This document shows, one piece after another, positions 22,308 to 33,261 of a DNA stretch of 64,000 nucleotides. Both the position numbers and the translations under genes were made by a program. Location of the stretch: positions 55,127,369-55,191,368 of the forward strand of contig OX442314.1 of NCBI GenBank assembly GCA_949358305.1. The letters run 5' to 3'. The notes below the pieces were generated by a model. The model saw nothing but the letters and a program-made list of their open reading frames with translations. It searched no databases and had not been told where the DNA came from. How positions within the stretch are numbered: position 1 is the stretch's first letter; the number at the start of each line of letters is the position of its first letter. This DNA is from Strigamia acuminata (lineage: Eukaryota; Arthropoda; Chilopoda; Geophilomorpha; Linotaeniidae).

Positions 22308-22500
22308 AATTTGGGTTTTAGACCTCTAAGCTCTATGTTTAGAAAGTCTAATGAAACGGCTCTGTCCGTTTGTCTGTCCGCATCAATTCCTCAAAAACTA
22401 TAGCAGCTAGAGCCAAACGGGCAACGGCAATGAACTCAGCATACCTGTATTAGGTTCCTAAGGTCTTTTCGTATTTTTCCGACCTCCGGTTTAATAAAAT
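22308..22500. repeat. Dispersed repeat family with GTCTGTCCG core, copy 1
   Basis: Shares an order of blocks with 33005-33205: TTTTAGAC, GTTTAGAAAGTCT, ATGAAACGG, a TGTCCGT run, AGCCAAACGG, CAGCATACCT and CCGACCTCCGGTT. This is a mobile repeat of unknown class, about 190 bp. No gene recognised from 22500 to 23190. Confidence 0.75.
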
Positions 22501-23195
22501 TACACTCAATTCATTAGCAATTTTTCGAGCAGACTGATTTTTATTTACAGTCAAATGGAAAATGCGTCGCAGACCATGTTGTTTCCACATTAAAATCACT
22601 AATTAATTCCATGTTAAACAGGGTGTACATAGTTATACTAAAGTAGGGTAACTTTATTTGGTATTAAATGGTACTAAATCATTGCCTACATTGTCATAAA
22701 TCATTGTTAACATACTGTTCATAACTTTTTGTGCCTAGGTATTTTTTCATTTTTGTTGATTACGAGAAAAAATTAAAAGTTTCCATTTTCAAAAGCAAGG
22801 TTTCTTGGTTATTTTGATTTAAAAAAACGATTGGGATAGGTTAGAAAACCATAAAATGACGAGATCATTTCAAAACAAACAAATTTCACGTGTTTCTAAT
22901 TTTTTGTGCCGTACCTTATTACATGAATGGTCAGCTCCTATTGGCTGTAACCACAAAATGTTTATCGGACGTATCAAAATGCGCGTGTTACGCCCTCTGG
23001 CGACGTGTTGTCGCCCGTCTGTGCATTTCTCGAACCCGAAAACTGACATTATTTTCTTTTATTTTGGTGTTTTATTTAGGGACAGACAGACAGATGTATT
23101 TCTATACACAAAACTGTAGAAGGGGTTTTGAAGTCTAATATGGAATGCTTCCATGCATTACAGATATATGTATACTTCTTTATACACACTCTGGT

Positions 23196-23400
23196 CCTGC
23201 GCACTAAATGTGCGCAGAAAGCTAGTTTTGGTGTAACAAAGGAATTTTGTTGCACCAAAACCGTTGCTTTTGCACAATATCCTGGCTAAAAAGAGGGTGA
23301 AGTGTGCCTGGGCACACTTCAGGTTTTGCGCACCAAATGTGCGCAGTTAGCTTGATTTGGTGCAACGAAGGATTTGTTGCATCAAAACAGTTAATTAACG
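23196..23400. repeat. Two imperfect tandem copies with GCGCAC palindromes
   Basis: GCGCACTAAATGTGCGCA (from 23198) and GCGCACCAAATGTGCGCA (from about 23326) each start a ~70-bp block that also carries TTTGGTG and GTTGCA motifs. The period is about 128 bp. The core palindrome could form a small hairpin. Confidence 0.7.
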
Positions 23401-23789
23401 GCCAAATTGGGGTGAAATGTGCTGGGGGAGTTTTTGCCCCAAAGTCACATGACTTGGTTTGGCGTGTGCCAAACCAAAATGAAATAAAAAATACACAATT
23501 TCTTTGGTGGTGATTTATTTATTAATCAAATAAATAAAAAGCACTACAGGGTCACCACAAGCCGGAGAGCATCATCGTCACACCATCAAAGAGTGTATAA
23601 TAACACTTGCAAAAAGTGTGACACTTATACAATAGATCTCCTCAAGGACAGACCTATTATCTTATTTTTTCCTACAAGCAGTAGACACAAAATCAATCTT
23701 CATGCCAAGCAAAAACACAACAAACATCAACCTCACTGGAAAAAGTGCTACAGTATTACAAGTATTTGTAGTTTTTGTTCTAATATGTT

Positions 23790-23981
23790 GGAGGCATAAA
23801 AATGGAGACGCGTGGTTGTTAGGTGAAATATTAACAGAGATGGTTTTAATCTAAAACAAATGTTTAAAAGTGCGCGGAGCACTAAATACAAAACAGGGCA
23901 CTGATTGGTCAGTGCCAGATACAGGTGCACAGGTGACAAAGACACCTGGCGGACAGGAATACAACATTCAATAAAACAACA
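23790..23981 (-). repeat. Copia 3' LTR (left limit uncertain)
   Basis: On the minus strand a polypurine tract TCAGGGGAAG (about 23991-23982) is followed by TGTTGTTTTATTGAATG at 23981. This places the 3' LTR of the Copia fragment downstream of its pol. The far end of the LTR is not clear. Confidence 0.5.
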
Positions 23982-24103
23982 CTTCCCCTGAATGGCAATA
24001 TTCCTACATTTCAAAAGGTTAAAACATTTTTCTTTAAAAATTCAGGCATTTAAACATTAAAGTATTCATTCACAAAAAATTCAAATATTAAAAACAATAT
24101 TTC

Positions 24104-25190
24104 TTAAACAATTTCCTTCAATCCAAATTGGGCGATCAATTCTTCGTGTTTTGGCTTAAAAAGCCCTTTGGTCAACACGTCGGCGACCATCTTCTCACTC
24201 TCCAGGAATTCTATGTCGATGTCCCCCCGCTCACATGTTTCTCGAACGAAATGGTGGCGGATGTCGATGTGTTTGGTCCTGGAATGGAAAATTGGGTTTC
24301 GCACCAATTTGTGTGCCCCCTGATTATCGCTGTAAATGAGGGTCGTTTCGTTTTTCTTGTTGATGTATTTAATTTCGTCTAGGAAATTCCGCAAGTAGAT
24401 TGCTTCTTTTGACGCGTCAGCTAAGGCCATATATTCTGCTTCAGTTGACGATGTTGCGACTGTCTTCTGCTTTCTTGCTTCCCAGCATATTGTTGCATTC
24501 GCGAGTTTAAAGCAGTAGCCGGTGTACGAGCGACGGTCGTCCAAGTTTGCTCCCCAATCTGCATCCGTGTAGCCGACTAAGTCTTTTCCGGTCTTTTCGA
24601 ATTTTAGCCCGAGATTCGATGAGTGCTTCAAATATCTTAGGACGCGTTTTGCTGCTGTCCAATGGGTTCCGGTGAAACACGTATTATATTGACTTAATGC
24701 GCTGACGGTGTAGGAAATGTCGGGTCGAGTGCAAACGGCGAGGTACATGAGTGATCCGATTAAACTTTGGTACGGGAACTTCTCTGGATCCAGTAGCTCT
24801 TCATCGGTCCCATCCTCCTTTTTCTTGTTTTTCTGCAACTTCTGATTTGCGTCGAGTGGAGTTGTGTTTTTCGAGCAGTCTTGCATTCCGAAACGATTCA
24901 GTATGTCCTTAACGTATTTTTTCTGCGCCATCGTGATTGATTTCGTCTTTTCGACCTGTTTAAACTCGATTCCCAAACAGTAGTGAATTTGTCCTAAATC
25001 CTTCATTTTGAACTCGCTCTTCAGGTTCGATTTTATTTTCTCCAGGTTTCTTTTGCAGTTCGTTGCGATGATAAAATCATCCACGTAGATTGCGACGAGC
25101 GTGATGACTTCTTCATTCGTTTGGTAATACACGCATGGGTCTGCGTTTGTTGGCTTCAGTCCGTGCTTTTGCAACTTCTCGTCCAGTTTT
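24104..25190 (-). pseudogene. Copia-type pol fragment (RT C-terminus and RNase H)
   Basis: A 356-residue open frame. It contains the Copia RT catalytic motif IYVDDFII, KDLGQIHYCLGIEF, the conserved SLIGSLMYLAVCTRPDI, RNase H GYTDADWGAN with SYTGYCFKL, STEAEYMALADA, and the C-terminal VADVLTKGLF. Translation upstream still reads WYKKLDEKLQKHGLKP, but a stop at about 25197 and unrelated DNA beyond show that gag, protease, integrase and most of RT are missing. The remaining frame is intact, so the truncation may be fairly recent. Confidence 0.9.
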
Positions 25191-25199
25191 TTGTACCAC

Positions 25200-27458
25200 T
25201 CCTATTCGTTCTAGAACCAACTCTCTTGACAGTTTCTTGATGATGCTTTTTTTTTTGTGACCCGCCATCGAGAAAACACCTCAAGGTCCCTGGAGAAACT
25301 GGCAGAGTTCCGCCGTCACTAGACACGTGGTCAGCTTGTCCATTGTCCAAGGTTGAAAAAATAAAGTGGGTAATGTTAATTGTGGAATTCATTCTAAGAA
25401 ACTAAGGTAGGTATTAGTATATTTGAGTAAAAAAAACGTTTGAAATAATTAAAAGTTTCCTTTTAATATAAGAACCGGAAGTGACGTAATCCGAATAGTA
25501 GCGCCATTTCCTGTTAAGCCGGAGATTACTGAGAGTGAACAACAGTTTTTACACAATTCCACAATAAATTCATTTTTTAAGATTCAAATTTGGCGCCATC
25601 TGTTGCCCAAAATTGATAGAGCGACCGGATTGGTTGATTTTATCGAGAGCAGCGGTTGATGGTGCCATCTTATGGTGCTGGTGTGTGTTTCATATTTATC
25701 GTTATTTTAATTTCGTTGGATGGAGTTATTTTTTTAACTTTCTGTGAATTTGGAATTTTTCTTTGCTTACTTCAAATTTTATTTGTTTCATTTCATTTTT
25801 ATTTTTATTTAGCTCGCGCGCAGAATTGTTGCGTCACATTCACGCAGTTTTGACGTCACATCATTTCCGGGCGATGGTCGCGGCGGAGCATTCGTCTCGC
25901 TGTTTCACGGTCGTCTCTTTTCCAATCCTTTTTAATTTGTTGCCATCCAAAATCCTTTCTCCTGAATTCCAATCGGTATGTCATCGAGTATTTATCAAGC
26001 GATGGATGGTGGTGTTTGGATTCCAATTTGTTGAGATTTTTCCGTTTTCATGTTCGGTGGTGCTAAGCCTATTTGGAATGCTCGTAAATATACTTGGCTT
26101 TGATTCAGTTGTTGGAGGTTTTACTTCTTTTAAATCGTTTTATTACCACAGTTTTCGAATTTCAGAGTTTCATCTCTAAATCATTTCGAATTTCAGTTTC
26201 ATCTCTATTTCATTTCGAAATTCGGAATTTACCTCTATTTCATTTCTAATTTCTCTTGTTTAAAGTATTTATTTGTAGGCTTGTATTTGTTTGCTGGCTT
26301 TTAATTTGTATGCAGCAACATTGACCACTCGCTGTCTAAACATGCAACACTGAGATTGAATTGTGACAAGATCTAACAAGTAAGTGCACTAATAATTTTG
26401 GTCTTGTTAGCCTGCATTCCGACGAATGTAGCATTTTCCAATTAACGTCCTGCCTTTATTTTCGGATGTTTAAGTGCAGACGTATTTTCTTGTCAAAAAG
26501 GCATTACTGCATCTGCAAGAGCAATTTTTCGAATTGGTTCATTTTAGCTATGTCATTTAATGTTTCCATTGTTTATTTTAGAATGCTGAAATGTTTGTCC
26601 ATTTCAGCTTTGTTTCCATATTTTTCTGCTGTAAAGATAGCACCAGGACAGTTATCACGAGCCATTTTGACGAGGTGTGAATGTGGTTTGATCGATTTTG
26701 TTGTTGATCTTCCTAGGATTATTTGGTTTGATCACAGCAGAATATTCTTTCGTTAAAAATTGTATAGTTAGTCTCTAATTATGTTTGTTTCAATTATTTA
26801 TTGGTATTATACAGAGTATTCAGTCATTTCGCTGCAGGTTGAATTTTGATTTGAATTTTAATTTATTTTAATTTTTGGTTTTTTATTTGACATGGTTTTT
26901 ATTTTCGATGTTAATAAGCAGAGGAGCAGCTGAAATGCATGCAGTTTTCTCATTTTTCAAAATGGAAGAAGTTCTCACCTGGTATTGTAGGCCTGCACTC
27001 AATGTGTGACTGTGAAAATGCATTTCTTACAATGAAAAGTGAATATGAAAAGTGAGTCGTTTGGAATTCCGTTCCTCAAGTAGGGTGTCTGGGCTTCTTT
27101 TAGTATATTGAGCTTTAAGCTGCCTCTACACAACAGTTTACTTGAAGAAACAAAAAGCATATTATTCAATTGTAACTTGTGGACAAGTCTAGGTTTGAAA
27201 TAGGGACTTGTGCTCCTTTGTAGGTTTTCTTGTCTACTGATAGTGGTTGAGGTATTATTGTTTATCAATTGCCGCAATTGACTTTAAACGTTTCTTCAGA
27301 CGTTTCTTTCGGGTAAATTTTATTATTATAATTTGAGAAATGACTCGAATGAATTAACGTAACTCTTTATTCAATCGGATAATCCCTGTTGGAAGTATCT
27401 GCATTCAAAGCTAAATATCAGTTTAAATAAATTCAACAGTTTACAATTAGATAATCAA
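25200..27458. other. No confident gene; possible CpG promoter near 25810-25920
   Basis: The block 25811-25910 is richer in CpG than its surroundings and holds a palindromic CRE/ATF site TGACGTCA at 25851, followed by ATGGTCGCGGCGG. It looks like a promoter and first exon, but I could not follow a coding chain. At 26160-26260 there are three degenerate ATTTCGAATTTCAG/CATCTCTATTTC repeats. Confidence 0.3.
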
Positions 27459-27466
27459 TTACAAGC

Positions 27467-27571
27467 CAGGGCTGGACTGGGAACAAATTTATTGCCGGGA
27501 AATCTGGATGTCCGACCCACAATTAATGAAGTCGGGACAGGCCACAGCGGCTACGGGCCAGTCCAGCGCTG
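27467..27571. mobile_element. 105-bp hAT MITE with perfect 8-bp target duplication
   Basis: Ends CAGGGCTGGACTGG and, in complement at the right, CAGCGCTGGACTGG are typical of hAT elements. Flanked on both sides by TTACAAGC (27459-27466 and 27572-27579). Confidence 0.88.
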
Positions 27572-27579
27572 TTACAAGC

Positions 27580-29403
27580 TTTCTCTCTCTACAGAAACTA
27601 AACAATTAAGCGTGTGCACACATTACAATTATAACTTAAACAAAGAAAATGACATTTTAGCAAGAAATGACATGGTTCATGTTCTTTTTTAAGTGCAATT
27701 TCTCTATTCCTTTCCACTAGAACTATTTATTATACCCATAAATGAAAATAAACTGTACCGTTAAAGGGTATCCCCGGTCAAGGTGTCGTACACACTCTTT
27801 CGAAGTGCTTGAAGATTTGGTCTCGTGGGGAACTGAGCTGAGCAGATTTTATAAATATTATGTAAAAAAAAATTAGGTGATATTACTCGCAGAAGTTTGT
27901 ATTCTAGCCATTCTTGGTCAGTAATAGGTACCTAGTTGACATCCAGTCATCCTGGAGGTTCCATGGTTATGATGATCCCTACTGCTGATGTTGGTCGTTC
28001 AAATCGGTCACAACGTTTTGATCTGTCAGTTTTTTTTTTGTCGTTGTTTTAACTTCTACTTCTTACTCTTCTGGTCATTGCCACTATGCCTGGTCCTAAT
28101 GGCTTTAAGAGTGTCACACTGTTTGAAATATAAGCTTAGAAAACTTATTGCAGGTATAGTAAAAGTAATGAAACTATCGCGCAAACTCTGAATTGCCACA
28201 CATGAAATTTCTTGTTTGAATAATAAGCACAGACTTTGAAAGATCGAAATACTGAAATTCTGATTGTATGTCGGGTACGAAACGAAAAGAAAATATCATT
28301 TCCTGTTAATTTATGCTATTTTTTTTTATTTTTTAAGATAATGTTTACAAGTTATCTTCGACGATTAAATAAAAACACAAAAAAAGGCCCCTGAATAAAT
28401 AGGAGTGCTGCACTTCCTGCACTTAGTGCTTTAATTAGGTTTTTCGTTACGTTGCGATGCAATTTTTCAAATCGGCTCTGCAGACCTCGGCCCGTAACGG
28501 GTGCAGGAATCTGAATTGTATAATTGGTTATAATATTGATTGGTTACCGGTATCTTATCTGTCTACTTACGACGTTATGAGCTGTGACGTATCAACAGTC
28601 TTCAATGGTGAATGCAAAATTTACACCTAGATCCCAAATAATGCCATCATCTGATCGGGTATATCTGTGGCGATATGGTTTCCTTACAAATTTTAACATA
28701 GAATTGAAATTCACATTCATTTTCTATTTTTCTTTCGTACAGTTTAAAAAAAATCTTCCAGGCAAGCACGAGCATTGTTGTCAAAATGATAAATACGCCT
28801 AAACCTTTAAAATCGTGTACTTTGTAAACTCCACAGGAAAAACCCATGAATAGGGTACACTCTGTCCAATACTCAAAAATGTTGACGGGGAAAAACATAA
28901 ATAAAAAAAAATTTTGTCTTGTAAACTTATAATTATCTGATTATCCCATGTAGATTTTTGTATAGAACAAAACCTATTTTATATATATTCCGTTGGCCTT
29001 TTCTATTAGCCAACCACAGAGATCATGGACAATTGCACCTTCTGATATTGGTTCTGGGTGCCTAACATAGTCAGAACCTCTATTTCTTATATTTGTTATA
29101 TTTAACTTCCAAACTATAGAATTGTTACGTTTTAAAACTTTTTACACATTTACAGAGCGATTGCTTTTTTTTTGGCTTTTTTCCTTCGGTATATAGCCTG
29201 CAGAAGTCTGGGTTCCAGGTTCGGAGAGTGCGGCAGGCTGCCATTAATAAATTTATTTTAACGTTCCTTTAAATCTTCTGCCAAAACTGCTGACGAAAAA
29301 TAAATTTAAATTAAAATAGATAAATAAATTTAAATTATAAATTCAAAGAAATTTTAAAAAAAATTTAAAAATTACATTTATGAAACTGAAAGCTCTGTAG
29401 GCC
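27580..29403. other. No gene seen
   Basis: AT-rich intergenic or intronic DNA. No exon chain or transposon ends that I can support. Confidence 0.4.
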
Positions 29404-29643
29404 TCATAACTGGAATTCTGGGTTGCGTTTCCGAATATCATAACAAAATCTTATCAACTTTCGGTCCTTGTGATTGTCAAATACTGCCTGTGCGTGTGCA
29501 CGTTCACGTTCGGTCGATTTTTCTGCATTTTCTTCAAATTTAAACGGATTGAAGTCATGAAAAAAGTGTTCGAAAAATTGCTCTGCAACGTCCGACACTA
29601 CGTTTACTGAAACTTCCCCCACGATTTGGTAAAAAGTGTTCAT
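29404..29643 (-). CDS. Small hypothetical protein or exon (79 aa)
   Basis: A frame from ATG at 29643 to TGA at 29404, acidic and Phe-rich at first (EQFFEHFFHDFNPFKFEE), then charged (STERERAHAQAVFDNHKDRK). Amino-acid use looks more like real coding sequence than the surrounding DNA, but I recognise no family, no promoter and no flanking exons. Confidence 0.3.
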   Translation of the reverse strand: MNTFYQIVGEVSVNVVSDVAEQFFEHFFHDFNPFKFEENAEKSTERERAHAQAVFDNHKDRKLIRFCYDIRKRNPEFQL

Positions 29644-29652
29644 AATGGACAC

Positions 29653-30647
29653 GAGCCACTTTCCGGATTAAAAATGAATAAAACATAACAAAAAAATAAT
29701 TAAATATGTTGTCACGATTAAATTTAGATGTAGTAATTTAATTTGACTTGAATTTGCGCAAAAGCTAATTTGACGCAAATTAGTGGGCTAGGCTCGTAGA
29801 TTCCTTCGTAAATGGCCACCGTCAAATCAGGCGGTGAATGAATCCGGTCTCGCCGTGACACGCATTATTTAATATTGTTACGTGGGAGTGGGGTGCCTCT
29901 ACACATAACAATTCTTAGAATTTAAATTAAGAAACCTTGAGAATGTTTGGCGAAAACAAACGAAGAAACCATTTATTAAACTTGAAATCAAACTTTATTC
30001 ATGGGGAATGAATACACACTTAATATAACTTAAATTAATCTTAATCTAAATCAAACAATTTGAAAAGGTACAAAAGACAATCAATTATAAAAGCATAGTC
30101 AAATCAAATGGGTCCTTAGCCAAAGAGACCAAGCACTGGACGAACGCTGGCTGACCGTATAGTGGCTTGGGAAAGGCAACTGGACGAAGCAGTCATGGCG
30201 CCAGAAGAGTCAAGAGAGTCCCAGGTGGGACGGAAATTGGCGTCTACTCACAATCCATTATAATCCACGGAATTATTTGAACAATTGTTGAAGAATTGTA
30301 GAAGAATTATTTTTCAATCGATGCTAAGCTTGGGTCGGCTAATTTATAATTCCAATCGCTCAGAACTCACAACACTAATATCTTCCACGTTAATCTTTCT
30401 TGAGCCACATGGCGCATAAACCCGGCTTGCAATTTTAAAATTCGACGAAGACGTACTTGATTTTGTAACCTCTTTGCGTTCGGATCCATGTTGGATACAA
30501 GGCAGGATGTCCACGCTTAATTAGAACAGTGAGGGAGTCGACGTTTCCGTGTCTCGACTCAAAATGGTTGCGGCTACGGGGTTCAAGGTCGAATGAATTA
30601 AATGAATTAAACTATACATTACTGATTGGCTATAATAATAATAATAA
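29653..30647. other. No gene seen; possible decayed LTR
   Basis: Around 29878 a TGTTACGTGGGAGTGGGGTG start and a CTTTATTCATGGGGAATG stretch resemble an LTR, but no matching second copy or coding part was found in the window. Confidence 0.25.
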
Positions 30648-30787
30648 ACCGTTCATTTTTTATATTTTTTGTTTTTATGGTCAAATTCAAATTTCTTACT
30701 AAATTGACCATGTGGTCGCCGGCTACGATCGCCAAATTCGTACTTTTTTTACCGAATCGAAAAAAGAAATATACAGGCTTGTGTGGA
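30648..30787. repeat. Dispersed repeat with copy at 40128-40271
   Basis: Shares AACCGTTCATTTTT, TTTTTGTTTTTATGG, AAATTCAAATTTCTTACTAA, TTGACCATG, GCCGGCTAC and TTTACCGAATCGAAAAAAGA in the same order with 40128-40271. Class unknown. Confidence 0.8.
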
Positions 30788-30950
30788 CCACCGTCGTTCT
30801 TTCAATATATTATTCAATTTCTTAGCTATTGCTGAACGTTTGGATGCTTTTGAAGGATAAGCTTTCTTGTCTTCTAATGATGTCAAAACAATGGTTACAC
30901 AATACTTCTTTTAAATTATAAAACAGAATGATTCACACTACTTTTTTGTT

Positions 30951-31385
30951 TTTTGCCTTTTTGCCCGTAAAAATTGCCTTTTAGCTCGTAAAAATTGCCT
31001 CTTTGATCATAAAAATTGCCTTTTTGCCCTTAAAAATTGTCTTTTAGCTCGTAAAAATTGCCTTTTTGCCCTTAAAAATTGCCTTTTAGCTCGTAAAAAT
31101 TGCCTTTTTGCCCGTAAAAATTGCCTTTTTGCCCGTAAAAATTGCCTTTTAGCTCGTAAAAATTGCCTCTTTGATCATAAAAATTGCCTTTTTGCCCTTA
31201 AAAATTGTCTTTTAGCTCGTAAAAATTGCCTTTTTGCCCTTAAAAATTGCCTTTTAGCTCGTAAAAATTGCCTTTTTGCCCGTAAAAATTGCCTTTTTGC
31301 CCGTAAAAATTGCCTTTTAGCTCGTAAAAATTGCCTCTTTGCTCATAAAAATTGCTTTTTTGCCCGTAAAAATTACCTTTCGTCA
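30951..31385. repeat. 21-bp minisatellite organised as a 168-bp higher-order repeat
   Basis: About 20 units of the type AAAAATTGCCTTTTTGCCCGT, with variants carrying AGCTCGT, GATCAT or GCCCTT. The order of variants repeats: 30961-31128 and 31129-31296 are two copies of an eight-unit (168-bp) block, and a third begins at 31297. Confidence 0.92.
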
Positions 31386-31650
31386 AAGTAGGAAATATTG
31401 TTTTTTTTTTCCATTTTAATTTTTAATGTGTTGACTTCTAAGAGAGAACGATTTTTGGGAGCAAACTGAATTCGTGTACCAAGCGAGTAAAATGGTTTAC
31501 AATTCTTATTTTCTGTTCAAAAAAAGAAATTGCCAAAAACATTTCTTTTAAAAAAAAAAATTGTCCAAAAAAAGAAAAATAAAAATCTGGCCATTTTTCT
31601 ATTTTCATTTTTCCAATTGAATTTAGAATGCAAAAAGGAAAATTTTTATT
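31374..31650. repeat. Dispersed repeat with copy at 55408-55665
   Basis: Shares GTCAAAGTAGGAAATATT, AATTTTTAATGTGTTGACTT, GAGAGAACGATTTTTGGGAG, AATGGTTTACAATTCTTATT and the following A-rich part with 55408-55665. The minisatellite lies at its left edge, and a remnant of the same unit lies beside the other copy. The array therefore probably belongs to the mobile repeat. Confidence 0.82.
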
Positions 31651-32010
31651 TTAATGTATTGAAAATATTTATTGGTATGCGCAATTAAAATAAAAAGTAC
31701 TCCGACCTAGGCAGTTGGTGAGGCAGTAAATGACAAGGAATGTATTTTCAGTTGGTATTTGGAGCACAATGCTTGTTGGGATGAGAAAAGGCAGACCTTA
31801 GATTAATGACGTACACGACTAATTACTTGTGTTATGGATTTACTTTTATTTTATTTTATTTGGTTTGGTGATTTGATCCCTTGGGTTTTTCATTTTACGG
31901 GGAATAAATGGCGAGGTCGAGAGCGGCAGAAATCTTTTCGTCTAAAACTATAACGTTTGATAACCGTCACAATTGGATGACTAGACGCATAAACGACGTA
32001 TTGCATTGTG

Positions 32011-32040
32011 GTATAAAAACACATTTTTTGTTCTTCAGTT
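32011..32040 (+). promoter_or_regulatory. TATA box and initiator of the PABPN1-like gene
   Basis: TATAAAAA at 32012 is followed 23 bp later by TCAGTT (32035-32040), the arthropod initiator consensus TCAKTY. The A at 32037 is the likely start of transcription, giving a 54-nt 5' UTR to the ATG at 32091. Confidence 0.75.
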
Positions 32041-32090
32041 TCTTAGAGTCGTTGTAAACCCGAACCAACACGCACCACATTTACTTTCAA

Positions 32091-32693
32091 ATGGCGGAAA
32101 TTAACGAAGACGTAGAAATGCACGAAGAACAACTTGTTAAGAACGGCAACGATTCGCAGGTAGAAGAAATTAAAGTCCGGTCACGAGAAAGTGCAGAGGA
32201 AATGGCCAAATTGAAGCAACTGCAAGTGGACATTGAACTACTAAATCGTGGCGAATCTTCGGGTTCGCAATCACCGGTAATAGACGCGGCGGAGTCGGTT
32301 TCGCGATCCATCTACGTCGGAAACGTCGACTACGGGACGACGGCGGACGAATTGCAGCAACATTTCGTCGGATGCGGTGCGGTCGATAGAGTCACCATAA
32401 TGACCGACAAGTTCACGGGTCATCCGAAGGGATTTGCGTACATGGAGTTCGCCGATTCAGATTCGGTGGCGGTCGCTTTGGCCATGGACGAATCTCTGTT
32501 CAGAGGCAGAGCGATTAAGGTGTGCGCGAAACGCACCAACCGACCAGGAATTTATACGGCGACAAACCGGCCACCGAGAAGACAATATCGGGCCCCGTTT
32601 AGAGGCAGGGGCTCTCGATTTCGTCCGAATGCAAGAGGGGGTTATGGGCCCACTCGAAGACCTAGGACTCGATATTGGTCGTCGCCGTATTGA
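32091..32693 (+). CDS. Nuclear poly(A)-binding protein, PABPN1-like, intronless
   Basis: 200 residues. The family binds growing poly(A) tails in the nucleus, stimulates poly(A) polymerase and limits tail length. Seen here: an acidic N-terminus; a coiled-coil segment (about residues 25-53, including EEMAKLKQLQVDIELLN); one RRM at about 72-150 with RNP2 IYVGNV and RNP1 KGFAYMEF; the PABPN1 signature CDKF-like TDKFTGHPKGFAYMEF and ESLFRGRAIKV..KRTNRPG; and an Arg/Gly-rich C-terminus ending YWSSPY. It is shorter than vertebrate PABPN1 (about 306) and lacks the alanine tract. A TATA/Inr promoter and AATAAA near 32800 make a real gene more likely than a dead retrocopy, although the lack of introns fits an old retrogene. 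Confidence 0.88.
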   Translation: MAEINEDVEMHEEQLVKNGNDSQVEEIKVRSRESAEEMAKLKQLQVDIELLNRGESSGSQSPVIDAAESVSRSIYVGNVDYGTTADELQQHFVGCGAVDRVTIMTDKFTGHPKGFAYMEFADSDSVAVALAMDESLFRGRAIKVCAKRTNRPGIYTATNRPPRRQYRAPFRGRGSRFRPNARGGYGPTRRPRTRYWSSPY

Positions 32694-33004
32694 TATCTAG
32701 CAATAAGCTCAATTTAATTTCATAAAAAACAAACCATTCTCATTCTTCCTAATACTGGTAGGTATCAATTCAATATTTCAACTTTCTTTTGACGTTATTT
32801 AATAAATATATTTGAAATAAATTTGTTCTGGATTGCCAATTCAGTTTCATGCTGTATATGTATGTGTATAAATGTCCCACCATTTATAAACCTCTTAAAT
32901 TACATTGTAGAAATTTAGTTGCAAGCATCTTATCACTAGAAAGCAGTATATTTCAATGTATGTGTATTTATGCACTTTGTTTATAATGTGTTGCTAATTT
33001 TATT

Positions 33005-33205
33005 AAAGGCTTTTAGACTTCTAAACCTGGTGTTTAGAAAGTCTCATGAAACGGTCATGTCTGTCCGTCCGTCTACAACGATTCCGTAAAAACTACCGCA
33101 GTTAGAGCCAAACGGACAACGGCATTAAATCCAGCATACCTATATTAGTATCCTGTGGTATTTTCAGACTTCTCCGACCTCCGGTTGAATTAATAAACCG
33201 GTTTT
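33005..33205. repeat. Dispersed repeat family with GTCTGTCCG core, copy 2
   Basis: Partner of 22308-22500, same block order. It sits directly upstream of the PABPN1-zinc-finger chimera and begins with AAAGGCTTTTAGAC. A related AAAGGCTTTTATTT plus (GTCT)n arrangement is seen in complement at 40550-40660. Confidence 0.75.
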
Positions 33206-33261
33206 ACTGCGCTTTTAGCCGTGAATTCCATGAAAATTACGGAAATGACGTCATGGAGCAA

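Noticed and set aside
30951-31385. CRISPR-like array
   Set aside because: Units are directly tandem without unique spacers, and the setting is a eukaryotic genome.
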